From Natrinema longum (GTDB taxonomy: Archaea > Halobacteriota > Halobacteria > Halobacteriales > Natrialbaceae): a stretch of DNA of 64,000 bases. Of this stretch, positions 34,111 through 42,343 are shown piece after piece (position 1 is the first letter of the stretch; every line of letters starts with the position of its first letter). Where the stretch lies: positions 2,976,001 to 3,040,000 of the forward strand of contig NZ_CP071463.1 in the NCBI RefSeq assembly GCF_017352095.1. The letters are read 5' to 3'. Made by a program: the position numbers and the translations under genes. The notes beneath the pieces were generated by a model. That model saw only the letters and a program-made list of their open reading frames with translations, was not told where the DNA came from and made no database searches.

Positions 34111-35366
34111 TCTGCGACTGCCCGCTCTTCGACGACGTCTGCTAGCACCTGCGCGATCTCCGCGTTCGTCTCGGGACTGTAGTGGCCCCCTTCTCCGCGT
34201 TCAACGTACAGGGACTCGACCTCGCCGTCGTCCGGTGAGAGGTGAGTGGCCATATCGATCGTCGTCAGGTCGTCGTAGCGCTCGTCGAGCCGATCCATCA
34301 GATCGCCGTAGATGGGGCCGTGCTCGGACTCGTACTTCGCGTATCGGAGCTGCTGGACCATCACGAACGTCGCCTCGAAGCCCTGTTCGTCCGCGTAGTC
34401 GACGAACTTCTCGACGAGCGCGTCCAAGAGGTATTCGTGAGTCTCGAACAGCCGCTCGTGGTATCGAACGCGAGGTTGTTCTAACCGCAGTGCGGACTGT
34501 GTCTGGGCCAGATCGAAGTCGATCCCCGGGATCGAGCGCTCGAGTCGGCGCTCGAGTTCCTTCCCGGCGGTATACGCGGCGTAGCGGACGTGTTCGCTTT
34601 TCTCGAGGAAATCCGCCGTGTACGGCCGCGACGCGACGTGTGGCTCGAACCAGTGTTCGTAGTGAAAGTCGTATTCCCGGAGGAAGTCGGCTTTCGACTC
34701 GAGATCGAGCAACTCTTCTTTCTCGTCGACGGGGCTCTCGATGCGCTCGAGTTCGCCGTCCTCGAGGACGTACCGGGGTTTGACGGCGAGGACGTTGCCG
34801 AACTCCTGGTAGTGTTTCCAGACGCTGAGGATGCGCGCGATCGAGGAGGCAGTGACGACCACGAAGACGTGATCGGTCGGGTCCTCGGGATACCGGCGCT
34901 CGAGTCGCATGAGCGCCTGATCGAGGCCGTAGTTGCCGCCGCCGTAGTTGGCGACGTGGGTGTCGAGTTCTTCGGCGAGGTAGTGTTGGAACGTCTCGTC
35001 GTCGTCGACCTCCCGGCAGAAACAGTAGGAGTCGCCGTAGGTCGAGACCGTCAACTCGGCGTCGGGGTCGCGCTCTTTCGCAGGGCAAACTCGACTCGCG
35101 TACTCGTCGGTCGAGTACGTCACGACGCTGCGGAGTTCCTCACCGGGGAGGTGATCGCCGGTGTCCTTCTGTTTCTCCCGGCTCGGCTGCGGACACCAGC
35201 CCAGTTCGGGGTCGAAGCTGCTGAACTTCCCCAGTAATTCGCGGTCGATCTCGGGAAACTCCTCGGTCGCAACCGACGGAATCCGTTCGAGGGCCCGGTA
35301 CGACACGACCTCGAGAACCACCACGCCGACGACGAGAGCGAGTGCGGTCGCGACGAGCGGAAGCAT
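34107..35366 (-). CDS. Membrane-anchored SGNH/GDSL hydrolase-like protein
   Basis: A 419 aa protein with one N-terminal membrane helix (LPLVATALALVVGVVVLEVV), then a large domain with SGNH blocks. GDS at 111-113 carries the candidate nucleophile. GGGNYGLDQ at 142-150 gives the block III Asn, and the C-terminal GEGGHYSPETN has H395 as the candidate base. The catalytic Asp usually sits three residues before His; here that position is Gly-Glu-Gly-Gly, with E near. It may be an esterase/acyl-hydrolase on surface glycans or lipids (inference). Coupled downstream to the channel gene by an ATGA overlap. Confidence 0.75.
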   Translation of the reverse strand: MLPLVATALALVVGVVVLEVVSYRALERIPSVATEEFPEIDRELLGKFSSFDPELGWCPQPSREKQKDTGDHLPGEELRSVVTYSTDEYASRVCPAKERDPDAELTVSTYGDSYCFCREVDDDETFQHYLAEELDTHVANYGGGNYGLDQALMRLERRYPEDPTDHVFVVVTASSIARILSVWKHYQEFGNVLAVKPRYVLEDGELERIESPVDEKEELLDLESKADFLREYDFHYEHWFEPHVASRPYTADFLEKSEHVRYAAYTAGKELERRLERSIPGIDFDLAQTQSALRLEQPRVRYHERLFETHEYLLDALVEKFVDYADEQGFEATFVMVQQLRYAKYESEHGPIYGDLMDRLDERYDDLTTIDMATHLSPDDGEVESLYVERGEGGHYSPETNAEIAQVLADVVEERAVAE

Positions 35367-35631
35367 CGGACCACCATACCAGAACGGGGGATAAGTCGAT
35401 TGGGCCGGAGTATGCCACTTTCAGGATTGTGGAGAGGAAGGGGCGTGGATCGGTCCGTCGACGGGAATCGGCGGGTCAAGTCGTCGTTCGTCGCACGTCG
35501 ACCCGGCGACAGCAATCGCGGATCGCGTAGGCGCTGTAGCCACGTCCCGCGTTCGCTCGGATTCGGTTCGAAGGGCGTTCTGTCGGGGCCGGTCAGCTCG
35601 TCGTCACCGCGGAATTCGCCACGGCAGCCTC

Positions 35632-36060
35632 TCACCGAACCACGGTAACCGGTACCGGCGAGTGGCGGACGACGACTTCCGCGACGCTGCCGAGCAGGAT
35701 CCGCACGACGCCCGATCGACCGTGACTACCGATGACGACGTGATCGACGGGATTCCGTTCGATGTACTCGAGAATTTCCTGGGCCGGGATCCCTATGCGA
35801 GTCCGCGTTTCGACCGCCGTTCCGTGCTCGTCCGCGATGGTCTCGGCCGCGTTTCGGTGATCAGTGGCTTCGCCGAGAAACGTTCGGGCGTCGTCGCTCG
35901 ATCTGGCATCGTCCGCAGCGTTCGGAACGAACGGCAGCGAAGTCGTATCGACGACAGTCAGAACGACGATGTCGCCGTCGGGAAACAGGTCGAATGCGTA
36001 CTCGAGGGCGTCGGCGGCGGGCTTCGAATCGTCGAACGGAACGAGGACCCGTGGAACCAT
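35632..36060 (-). CDS. Universal stress protein (UspA family)
   Basis: A 142 aa single UspA domain. It opens RVLVPFDDSKPAADALEYAF. The ATP-binding G-2x-G-9x-G-S/T motif is present in IGSHGRSGVVRILLGSVAE. The C-terminus VRHSPVPVTVVR is normal. It probably works as a soluble ATP-binding dimer in stress adaptation. It stands alone, flanked by 265 nt upstream of the SGNH gene and 107 nt before the TSUP gene, all on the minus strand. Confidence 0.92.
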   Translation of the reverse strand: MVPRVLVPFDDSKPAADALEYAFDLFPDGDIVVLTVVDTTSLPFVPNAADDARSSDDARTFLGEATDHRNAAETIADEHGTAVETRTRIGIPAQEILEYIERNPVDHVVIGSHGRSGVVRILLGSVAEVVVRHSPVPVTVVR

Positions 36061-36167
36061 AGCTACCTCCGTCTATCCGTATCCCCTTCAGTCTGTGTCA
36101 GGCGATGTCACCGTCGCCGAGGACCGGTCGGAAACGACCATCCGCAAACCGGTGATCGGCTCGGCGA

Positions 36168-36947
36168 TCAGAGGGCGAGATAAGGGCCGACGCCCAGCAG
36201 GACGACCCCGAGAACGACTTTCAGTCGCTCTGGGTCGATGGTGTGGGCGACCCGCCAGCCGATGACGACGCCAAGCAGGAGCGGCGTACCGATGACGACC
36301 GCGAGCGGAACGGAGACGTTCCCCTGCAGGAAGTAGCCCGACGCCGCGAACGTCGCGATGAAGATCGACTGGACCTGTGCCGCGGCGACGGCGAGCAGCA
36401 TCGGCACCCCGACGAGCACTAGGGCGGGGACGGCCAGCACCGGGCCACCGATCCCGAGCAGGCCGCTACAGACTCCGAGGACGAACCCCAGCGCTCCCAG
36501 AACGATCCGGCCGGACCGAGTCAGCGGTTCGAGGTCGTAGCTCGGTCGAAAGCCCCGACGCTCGCGGTAGAGAACGATGCCGCCGACGGCCATCGCGACG
36601 CCGCCGAGCAGGAGTCCGAACAGGGAGCGCGAAACGAAGGAGTTCACGTACGCGCCGACGAGCGCGCCGAAGACGCTCGTCGCGCTGAGGATGATCGCGA
36701 TGGCACGGCCCTCCCCGGTGTCCATCTCGCCGGAGTAGACGTAGGCGGCGCTCCCGACGAGACCGGTGACGATGAACGTCGCGTGAGCGGTTCCGGCGAC
36801 CTGACTCGAGGTCAGCGGCGTCAGCGAGTAGAGGGCGATCGTCACGAAGATACCGCCGGGACCGATGGTCGTGATTCCGATGCCCGAGAAGAAGGCGATC
36901 GAAACGAGCAACAGCACCAGTGAGAGTTGGAAGGGCAGTTCGAACAT
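36168..36947 (-). CDS. TauE/SafE (TSUP) family sulfite/anion exporter-like permease
   Basis: A 259 aa protein with about eight membrane segments. It shows two copies of the family pattern: GIGITTIGPGGIFVTIALYSLT near the N-terminus and GVCSGLLGIGGPVLAVPALVLVG in the second half. Family members move sulfite, sulfolactate or other small anions; the substrate here is unknown. ATG at 36947. It shares orientation with the Nramp-like gene, whose stop lies 68 nt upstream. Confidence 0.88.
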   Translation of the reverse strand: MFELPFQLSLVLLLVSIAFFSGIGITTIGPGGIFVTIALYSLTPLTSSQVAGTAHATFIVTGLVGSAAYVYSGEMDTGEGRAIAIILSATSVFGALVGAYVNSFVSRSLFGLLLGGVAMAVGGIVLYRERRGFRPSYDLEPLTRSGRIVLGALGFVLGVCSGLLGIGGPVLAVPALVLVGVPMLLAVAAAQVQSIFIATFAASGYFLQGNVSVPLAVVIGTPLLLGVVIGWRVAHTIDPERLKVVLGVVLLGVGPYLAL

Positions 36948-37015
36948 GGAGGAGCGGTGTTATTCACGTGTCCGTCCCAGCGCGCCTGGCTCTTCCGGTC
37001 GGACCCGGTCCGGTC

Positions 37016-38254
37016 TCAGAGGAGTTCGAGGATCGAACGAGTCAGCGATTCCGCCGTCACGAGCGACGTGAGGAATATCAAGACGACGACCGCGAGGAAG
37101 AGCGTGCGCTCGAGTCGAGTCGGCTCGAAGTACCGGTTGATCGCGGCGAACAGTGCAAGTGCCGTGATCGGGAGGCCGATGACGCCGTTGACCGCGGGCA
37201 TCAGTAGCGCCAGCCTCACTGGCGTAAAGTCGGTGAAGGCGAGGATCGGGATGACGAGAAGGACCGACAGTCCGATCAGGAGGTGGACGGTCCGCCGGAA
37301 GTGCATGTCGCCGAAGTGGGTCGTCAGTTCGTAGGATTGTGGCACCATGAAGCCGGCAGCGAACAGCGTTCCGGTCGCGCTCGTGAACGCCGCAGCGCCG
37401 ACGGCGAGGACGAACACGCCGAGCACCCACGGGCCGATCATATCGGTGAGCGGTTCTGCGGGTGCGGTCAGCGTGAGCGTCTCGTCAGGGACGGCCATCG
37501 CGGCCGCGATAACAACCGTCGCACTGAGGGCGACGACGGCGGCCAGTCCGACCGTGTGGTCTTTCCGATATCGGGAGACGTCCGTCCAGTCCTTCTCGTG
37601 TTGCATGCTCGTCTGAATGAAGAAGTTCGGGTAGTAGACCGTCGTCCCCAGCAGTGCGATAATCATCGTCAGGTAGTTGAGGTCGGCGGAGATCGTCGGA
37701 ACGAACCCGAGGGCGACGCCGCCGAGCGACGGCTGGAGGTTCGCGACGATGACCAGATAGGAGGCGAAGATCGCCAGCACGAGCGTTGCGATGACTCCCT
37801 CGATACGGCTATAGACGCGAAGTTCGACGAGCGAGATACCGAGTGCGGCCGTGATGATGATCCCCACGTACAGATTCGAAACCGGTGTGAGAAAGACCAG
37901 CGCAGCTCCCGCGAGTGCGTAGTTGGCAACACTCCAGAACTGCATAATGAACGCGATGCCGAACGCGAACGGTTTCGCGGCCCCCGGTCCGATCACGTCC
38001 CTGATGTAGTTCATCAGCGGTTCGTTCTTCGCTGCCAATCGAGCGGACATCTCGTGCATCGTCAGACCGACGCCGAGCGTCAGCGGCAAGACCCACAGGA
38101 GTCCGAAGCCGAAACTGGTTCCGGCCTGCGTCAGGATATAGACGGACCCAGCTCCGAAAATATTCGCCGCAAAAAGGAGCCCGAGCCCGTATTGGTGAAT
38201 TGTTTCTTTTGCCTTTTCGACAGGAATGTCGACCGCGGTACTGTGTTCTTCCAT
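37016..38254 (-). CDS. Second Nramp-like transporter, divergent motifs
   Basis: A 412 aa membrane protein with about 11 helices and Nramp-like spacing. It has TM1 GLLFAANIFGAGSVYILTQ and TM6 ALLGTTVYYPNFFIQTS, where canonical importers have DPGN and MPH. The order of the paired helices and the IQTSMQHEKDW continuation resemble Nramp TM6 to TM7. The Asp/Asn/Met metal ligands are missing, but a Pro-Asn pair remains in TM6. Only about 20-25% similarity to the copy at 24778-26133 is apparent by eye. The substrate may be an ion other than Mn/Fe. Confidence 0.75.
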   Translation of the reverse strand: MEEHSTAVDIPVEKAKETIHQYGLGLLFAANIFGAGSVYILTQAGTSFGFGLLWVLPLTLGVGLTMHEMSARLAAKNEPLMNYIRDVIGPGAAKPFAFGIAFIMQFWSVANYALAGAALVFLTPVSNLYVGIIITAALGISLVELRVYSRIEGVIATLVLAIFASYLVIVANLQPSLGGVALGFVPTISADLNYLTMIIALLGTTVYYPNFFIQTSMQHEKDWTDVSRYRKDHTVGLAAVVALSATVVIAAAMAVPDETLTLTAPAEPLTDMIGPWVLGVFVLAVGAAAFTSATGTLFAAGFMVPQSYELTTHFGDMHFRRTVHLLIGLSVLLVIPILAFTDFTPVRLALLMPAVNGVIGLPITALALFAAINRYFEPTRLERTLFLAVVVLIFLTSLVTAESLTRSILELL

Positions 38255-38647
38255 ATGTAATCGTGCCCCGAAAAGCTCGGGCGTCTCAGCCCCTCGAGCC
38301 CGCGACCGACCGCGAGGACTGGGGGACTGCCACCGGTATGCTGTTTACTGGAGTCCGAAATCCCGTGCTGACCCAAGGAACGGGATTCGTTTCAGCGGAA
38401 AGCTTGAGATCGCAGCCTACCCTGCAGAGAGCTGGATCGAGTAAGATGGAATTGACGCGAGTACGGTACGAGAGCGACGAGCGAACTCGAGTGGCGACGA
38501 ATACTGAGTGGTCACTGAGAGCGGACGCACTCGGGAGGCTGCCGGCAGTACGCTCTTACTACTCCAGGGCGAACGCACCGATGGAGAGGAAGTTGCCTTC
38601 AGAAGAAGGCATATATATTTCTATCCCTTACCCAAGGTGAAGACCAA
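38255..38647. other. Divergent gap between the Nramp-like gene and psmA
   Basis: No convincing gene. The psmA side has a strong TATA-like ATATATATTT at 38611-38620, placing the start close to the ATG (leaderless or nearly so). AGGTGA at 38635-38640 is a possible Shine-Dalgarno if transcription starts further upstream. The Nramp-like side holds its own unrecognised promoter. One long plus-strand frame has mixed composition and is not believed. Confidence 0.5.
38611..38620 (+). promoter_or_regulatory. TATA box of psmA
   Basis: ATATATATTT, the clearest TATA box in the window. It is centred about 32 nt before the psmA ATG, as expected for a very short leader and for a highly expressed gene. Confidence 0.65.
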
Positions 38648-39388
38648 ATGCAAGGACAATCCCAACAGCAGGCCTACGATCGGGGGATCACGATCTTCTC
38701 CCCGGACGGACGCCTCTACCAGGTCGAATATGCACGCGAGGCCGTCAAGCGTGGGACCGCGAGCGTCGGACTCCGGACGCCCGATGGCGTCGTCCTCGCC
38801 GCCAACCGACAGGTCAGTTCGCCGCTCATGGAGCGCTCGAGCGTGGAGAAAATCCACAAAGCCGACGAGCATATCGGCGTCGCAAGCGCCGGGCACGTCG
38901 CCGACGCCCGCCAGCTCGTCGACCTCGCGCGTCGCCGCGCACAGGGCGAACAGCTCCGATACGGTCAGGAGGTCGGCGTCGAAACCCTGACGCGATCGAT
39001 CACCGACCACATTCAGGAGTACACCCAGACCGGTGGCGCGCGCCCCTTCGGCGTCGCGCTCCTCGTCGGCGGCATCGACGAGGGCGAACCGAAACTGTTC
39101 GAAACCGATCCGTCGGGGACGGACTACGAGTGGAAGGCAGCCGCCATCGGCGGCGATCGCGACACCATTCAGGGCTACCTCGAGGACCACTATCGCGAAG
39201 ATCTCGACGTCGACGGTGGCATCGAACTCGCCGTGAGCGCACTCAGCGAGCCCGAGGAGGAGGTCGTCGACGCCGAAGCGGTCGACGTCGCCACGATCAC
39301 GACCGACGACGAATCGTTCCACTCGGTCGAGGAGAGCCGACTCGAGTCGATCCTCGCGGAGATCGACACGGAGGAGACCGATGAATAA
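38648..39388 (+). CDS. psmA: Proteasome subunit alpha
   Basis: Outer-ring subunit of the 20S core particle, 246 aa. The N-terminal gate motif YDRGITIFSPDGRLYQVEYA is intact. The fold continues with GVVLAANRQVSSPLM, and an acidic C-terminal tail ends EIDTEETDE; the HbYX-binding pocket lysine lies within the conserved core. ATG at 38648. The last 8 nt overlap the start of psmB, so alpha and beta are made from one transcript. Confidence 0.97.
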   Translation: MQGQSQQQAYDRGITIFSPDGRLYQVEYAREAVKRGTASVGLRTPDGVVLAANRQVSSPLMERSSVEKIHKADEHIGVASAGHVADARQLVDLARRRAQGEQLRYGQEVGVETLTRSITDHIQEYTQTGGARPFGVALLVGGIDEGEPKLFETDPSGTDYEWKAAAIGGDRDTIQGYLEDHYREDLDVDGGIELAVSALSEPEEEVVDAEAVDVATITTDDESFHSVEESRLESILAEIDTEETDE

Positions 39389-40097
39389 CTGGACCCAGCC
39401 GTCGACGCCCCAGGGGAACGGCGAGCCCTCGCCGTACGAGCCCGAACTGGGCTCGCTTCCCGACGGGAACAGGGGCGACGACTACGGCGAGAACGTCAAC
39501 TCCACGGGGACGACGACCATCGGTATCACGACCGACGAGGGCGTCGTCATCGCGACGGACATGCGCGCCAGTCTGGGCGGCCGGTTCGTCTCGAACAAAG
39601 ACGTCCAGAAGGTCGAGCAGATCCACCCGACCGGCGCGCTCACGCTCGTCGGTTCGGTCGGCGGCGCACAGTCGTTCATCCGAACGCTGCGGGCCGAAGT
39701 CAACCTCTATGAATCCCGTCGCGGCGAGCCGATGCCCATCGAGGCACTGGCGACGCTGGCGGGTAACTTCGCCCGCGGCGGGCCGTTCCGCGCGATCAAT
39801 CCCATCCTCGGTGGCGTCGACGCCGAGGGGAGCCACGTCTACAGCATCGACCCCGCCGGCGGGGTCATGGCCGACGACTACACCGTCACCGGCAGCGGGA
39901 TGCAACTCGCCTACGGCCTCCTCGAACAGGAGCACGAGGACGACCTCTCGCTCGAGGACGCCACGTCGGTCGCGGCTCGCGCCGTCAAAAGTGCCGTCGA
40001 GCGCGACACCGGCTCCGGAAACGGCGTCTTCCTCGCGGCAGTGACCGACGAGGGCGTCGACATTCAGGGCCACAACGAGTTCGACGCGGTCATCTAG
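39381..40097 (+). CDS. psmB: Proteasome subunit beta (with propeptide)
   Basis: Catalytic inner-ring subunit, 238 aa. An acidic 43-residue propeptide ends at Gly43. Autocleavage would expose Thr44 (NSTG then TTTIGI), giving the N-terminal threonine nucleophile. The conserved Asp and Lys of the active site lie in ATDMRASLGG (D) and KDVQKVEQI (K). The start ATG lies inside the end of psmA (8-nt overlap). The mature chain of 195 aa is of normal size. Confidence 0.97.
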   Translation: MNNWTQPSTPQGNGEPSPYEPELGSLPDGNRGDDYGENVNSTGTTTIGITTDEGVVIATDMRASLGGRFVSNKDVQKVEQIHPTGALTLVGSVGGAQSFIRTLRAEVNLYESRRGEPMPIEALATLAGNFARGGPFRAINPILGGVDAEGSHVYSIDPAGGVMADDYTVTGSGMQLAYGLLEQEHEDDLSLEDATSVAARAVKSAVERDTGSGNGVFLAAVTDEGVDIQGHNEFDAVI

Positions 40098-40196
40098 ACC
40101 GCGGTTGGCCGGTTATCGGAACGATGCGGCCGTTTGTCCGGGTATGCGGCAGTTTACCGGGGTAATCTGACTCGCGCTCGCGCGCGTACACGTGAC

Positions 40197-40204
40197 TTTT
40201 ATTA
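40197..40204 (+). promoter_or_regulatory. TATA box of gyrB
   Basis: TTTTATTA lies 33-40 nt before the gyrB ATG, predicting a leader of about 10 nt or less. The rest of the 139-nt psmB-gyrB gap shows no other feature. Confidence 0.5.
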
Positions 40205-40236
40205 GGGCCGGACTGCTATCCGAAAGCAGGTTTTAC

Positions 40237-42168
40237 ATGTCCCAGGAAAGCGAGTACGGAGCCGGGCAGATCCAGGTCCTCGAGGGCCTGGAAGCCGTCC
40301 GAAAGCGACCGGCGATGTACATCGGCTCTACCGATTCTCGAGGCCTCCACCATCTGGTCTACGAAGTGGTGGACAACTCGATCGACGAGGCACTGGCCGG
40401 CCACTGCGACGACATCACCGTCACCATCCACGAGGACGAGTCGGTGAGCGTCGCTGACGACGGCCGTGGTATCCCCGTCGACACACACGAGGAGTACGAC
40501 CGCCCTGCACTCGAGGTCATTCTGACCGTCCTCCACGCCGGCGGCAAGTTCGACAACAAGTCCTACCAGGTCTCCGGCGGCCTCCACGGCGTCGGGGTGA
40601 GCGTCGTCAACGCCCTCTCCGAGCGCCTCGAGGCCGAGGTCAAACGCGACGGCGGCGTCTTCCGCCACGCGTTCGAGGGTGGCGAACCCATCGGCGACAT
40701 GGAACGCGTTCGCGAGATGCGGCCCGACGAGGAGACGGGGAGCCAAATCCGGTTCTGGCCCGATACGGGTATCTTCGAGACGGGCGACGTCTCGTTCTCG
40801 ACGCTGTCGAACCGGCTTCGGGAACTGGCCTTCCTCAACTCGGGCGTCCGCATCACGCTCCGCGACGAGCGCGCGGACGACGACGAGGGTGAGGCCGTTA
40901 CCGAGACCTACGAGTACGACGGTGGCATCCGCGAGTTCGTCGACTACCTCAACGAGACGCGCTCGGCGATGCACGAGGACGTCATCTACTTCGAGGACGA
41001 AGCACAGAACATCCAGATCGAAGTCGCGATGCAGGCCACCCAGGAACTGCAGGGTTCGATCCACGCCTTCGCGAACAACATCAACACACGCGAGGGGGGG
41101 ACCCACCTCACCGGGTTCAAGACCGCGCTGACGCGGTGTGTCAACGACTACGCCAACGACAACGATCTCCTCTCGGACCTCGACGACAACCTCACGGGCG
41201 AGGACATCCGCGAGGGGCTGACCGCAGTCATCTCGATCAAACACCCCGATCCCCAGTTCGAGGGCCAGACGAAGACGAAACTCGGCAACTCGGAAGTACG
41301 AGGCATCGTCGAGAGCGCCATGCACGAGGGGCTTGGCACCTACTTCGAGGAACACCCCGACACCGCCGAGGCGATCGTCAACAAAGCGGTCGAAGCCGCG
41401 AAGGCACGCATGGCCGCCCAGAAGGCCGAGGAGCTGACCCGACGGAAGTCCGCCCTCGAGTCCACCTCGCTGCCCGGGAAACTGGCTGACTGCCAGACCA
41501 AAGACCCCGAGGAGGCCGAACTGTTCATCGCGGAGGGTGACTCCGCGGGAGGGAGCGCGAAACAGGCCCGAAACCCCGACTTCCAGGCCATCCTGCCGAT
41601 CAAGGGGAAGATTCTGAACGTCGAGAAACACCGGCTCGATCGCATCCTCGAGAACGACGAGATCCGGAACATGATCACCGCGATCGGCGCGGGGATCGGC
41701 GACGAGTTCGACGTCGAGGACGTCCGCTACAAGAAGATCATCATGGCGACGGACGCCGACGTCGACGGGGCACACATCCGGACGCTCCTGTTGACGTTCT
41801 TCTACCGGCACATGCGCCCGCTGCTCGAGGGCGGTTACGTCTACGCGACCCAGCCGCCGCTGTACCGCATCCGCTATCGCGGCGAGACCTACGACGCGAT
41901 GACCGACGCCGAACGCGATCGGATCGTCGAAGAGAAGTGCGACGGCAATCCCTCGCAGGTCCAGCGGTTCAAGGGACTCGGCGAGATGAACCCCGAACAG
42001 CTCTGGGAGACGACGATGAACCCCGACAACCGCATCCTCAAACAGATCACGATCGAGGACGCGGCCGCGGCGGACAAGATGTTCTCCGTCCTGATGGGCG
42101 ACGCCGTCGAACCCCGCAAGCAGTTCATCAAGGACCACGCGCCCGAGGCCGAGTGGATCGACATCTAA
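40237..42168 (+). CDS. gyrB: DNA gyrase subunit B
   Basis: ATPase/Toprim subunit of the type IIA gyrase that adds negative supercoils. The 643 aa protein has GHKL motifs YEVVDNSIDEALAG, VADDGRGIPV and GLHGVGVSVVNALS. The Toprim EGDSAGGSAKQARN and TDADVDGAHIRTLLL follow, with the C-terminal RFKGLGEMNPEQLWETTMNP. The ATG at 40237 (MSQESEYGAGQIQ) is the family start; an in-frame ATG-like upstream codon is rejected. It is followed 175 nt later by gyrA. Confidence 0.97.
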   Translation: MSQESEYGAGQIQVLEGLEAVRKRPAMYIGSTDSRGLHHLVYEVVDNSIDEALAGHCDDITVTIHEDESVSVADDGRGIPVDTHEEYDRPALEVILTVLHAGGKFDNKSYQVSGGLHGVGVSVVNALSERLEAEVKRDGGVFRHAFEGGEPIGDMERVREMRPDEETGSQIRFWPDTGIFETGDVSFSTLSNRLRELAFLNSGVRITLRDERADDDEGEAVTETYEYDGGIREFVDYLNETRSAMHEDVIYFEDEAQNIQIEVAMQATQELQGSIHAFANNINTREGGTHLTGFKTALTRCVNDYANDNDLLSDLDDNLTGEDIREGLTAVISIKHPDPQFEGQTKTKLGNSEVRGIVESAMHEGLGTYFEEHPDTAEAIVNKAVEAAKARMAAQKAEELTRRKSALESTSLPGKLADCQTKDPEEAELFIAEGDSAGGSAKQARNPDFQAILPIKGKILNVEKHRLDRILENDEIRNMITAIGAGIGDEFDVEDVRYKKIIMATDADVDGAHIRTLLLTFFYRHMRPLLEGGYVYATQPPLYRIRYRGETYDAMTDAERDRIVEEKCDGNPSQVQRFKGLGEMNPEQLWETTMNPDNRILKQITIEDAAAADKMFSVLMGDAVEPRKQFIKDHAPEAEWIDI

Positions 42169-42184
42169 CGACCGTTTGCTCTGC

Positions 42185-42205
42185 GGGTGCGCCTTCGGCG
42201 CACCC
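42185..42205 (+). other. Perfect 9-bp hairpin between gyrB and gyrA
   Basis: GGGTGCGCC (42185-42193), loop TTC, GGCGCACCC (42197-42205), starting 17 nt after the gyrB stop. No T tract follows, so a simple terminator is doubtful; an RNA processing site or attenuator is possible. Confidence 0.6.
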
Positions 42206-42264
42206 TCGGCAAAACGTCGATGAAAAGCGCTCCTCGCTCCCGATGGTCGCTCGTCGGCCCGCTC

Positions 42265-42287
42265 GCGAGTTCGTGAAACGAACTCGC
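42265..42287 (+). other. Perfect 10-bp hairpin between gyrB and gyrA
   Basis: GCGAGTTCGT (42265-42274), loop GAA, ACGAACTCGC (42278-42287), ending 56 nt before the gyrA ATG. Like its neighbour at 42185 it has a 3-nt loop and very high stem stability, and could also be a palindromic repeat element. Confidence 0.6.
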
Positions 42288-42343
42288 TCACGGATACAGC
42301 GCTGGAGAACTGACCGATATATCCCACGAAACCAGATGAAGAC

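Noticed and set aside
42185-42287. The two gyr hairpins as simple terminators of gyrB
   Set aside because: No T tract follows either stem, and both lie inside an expected operon.
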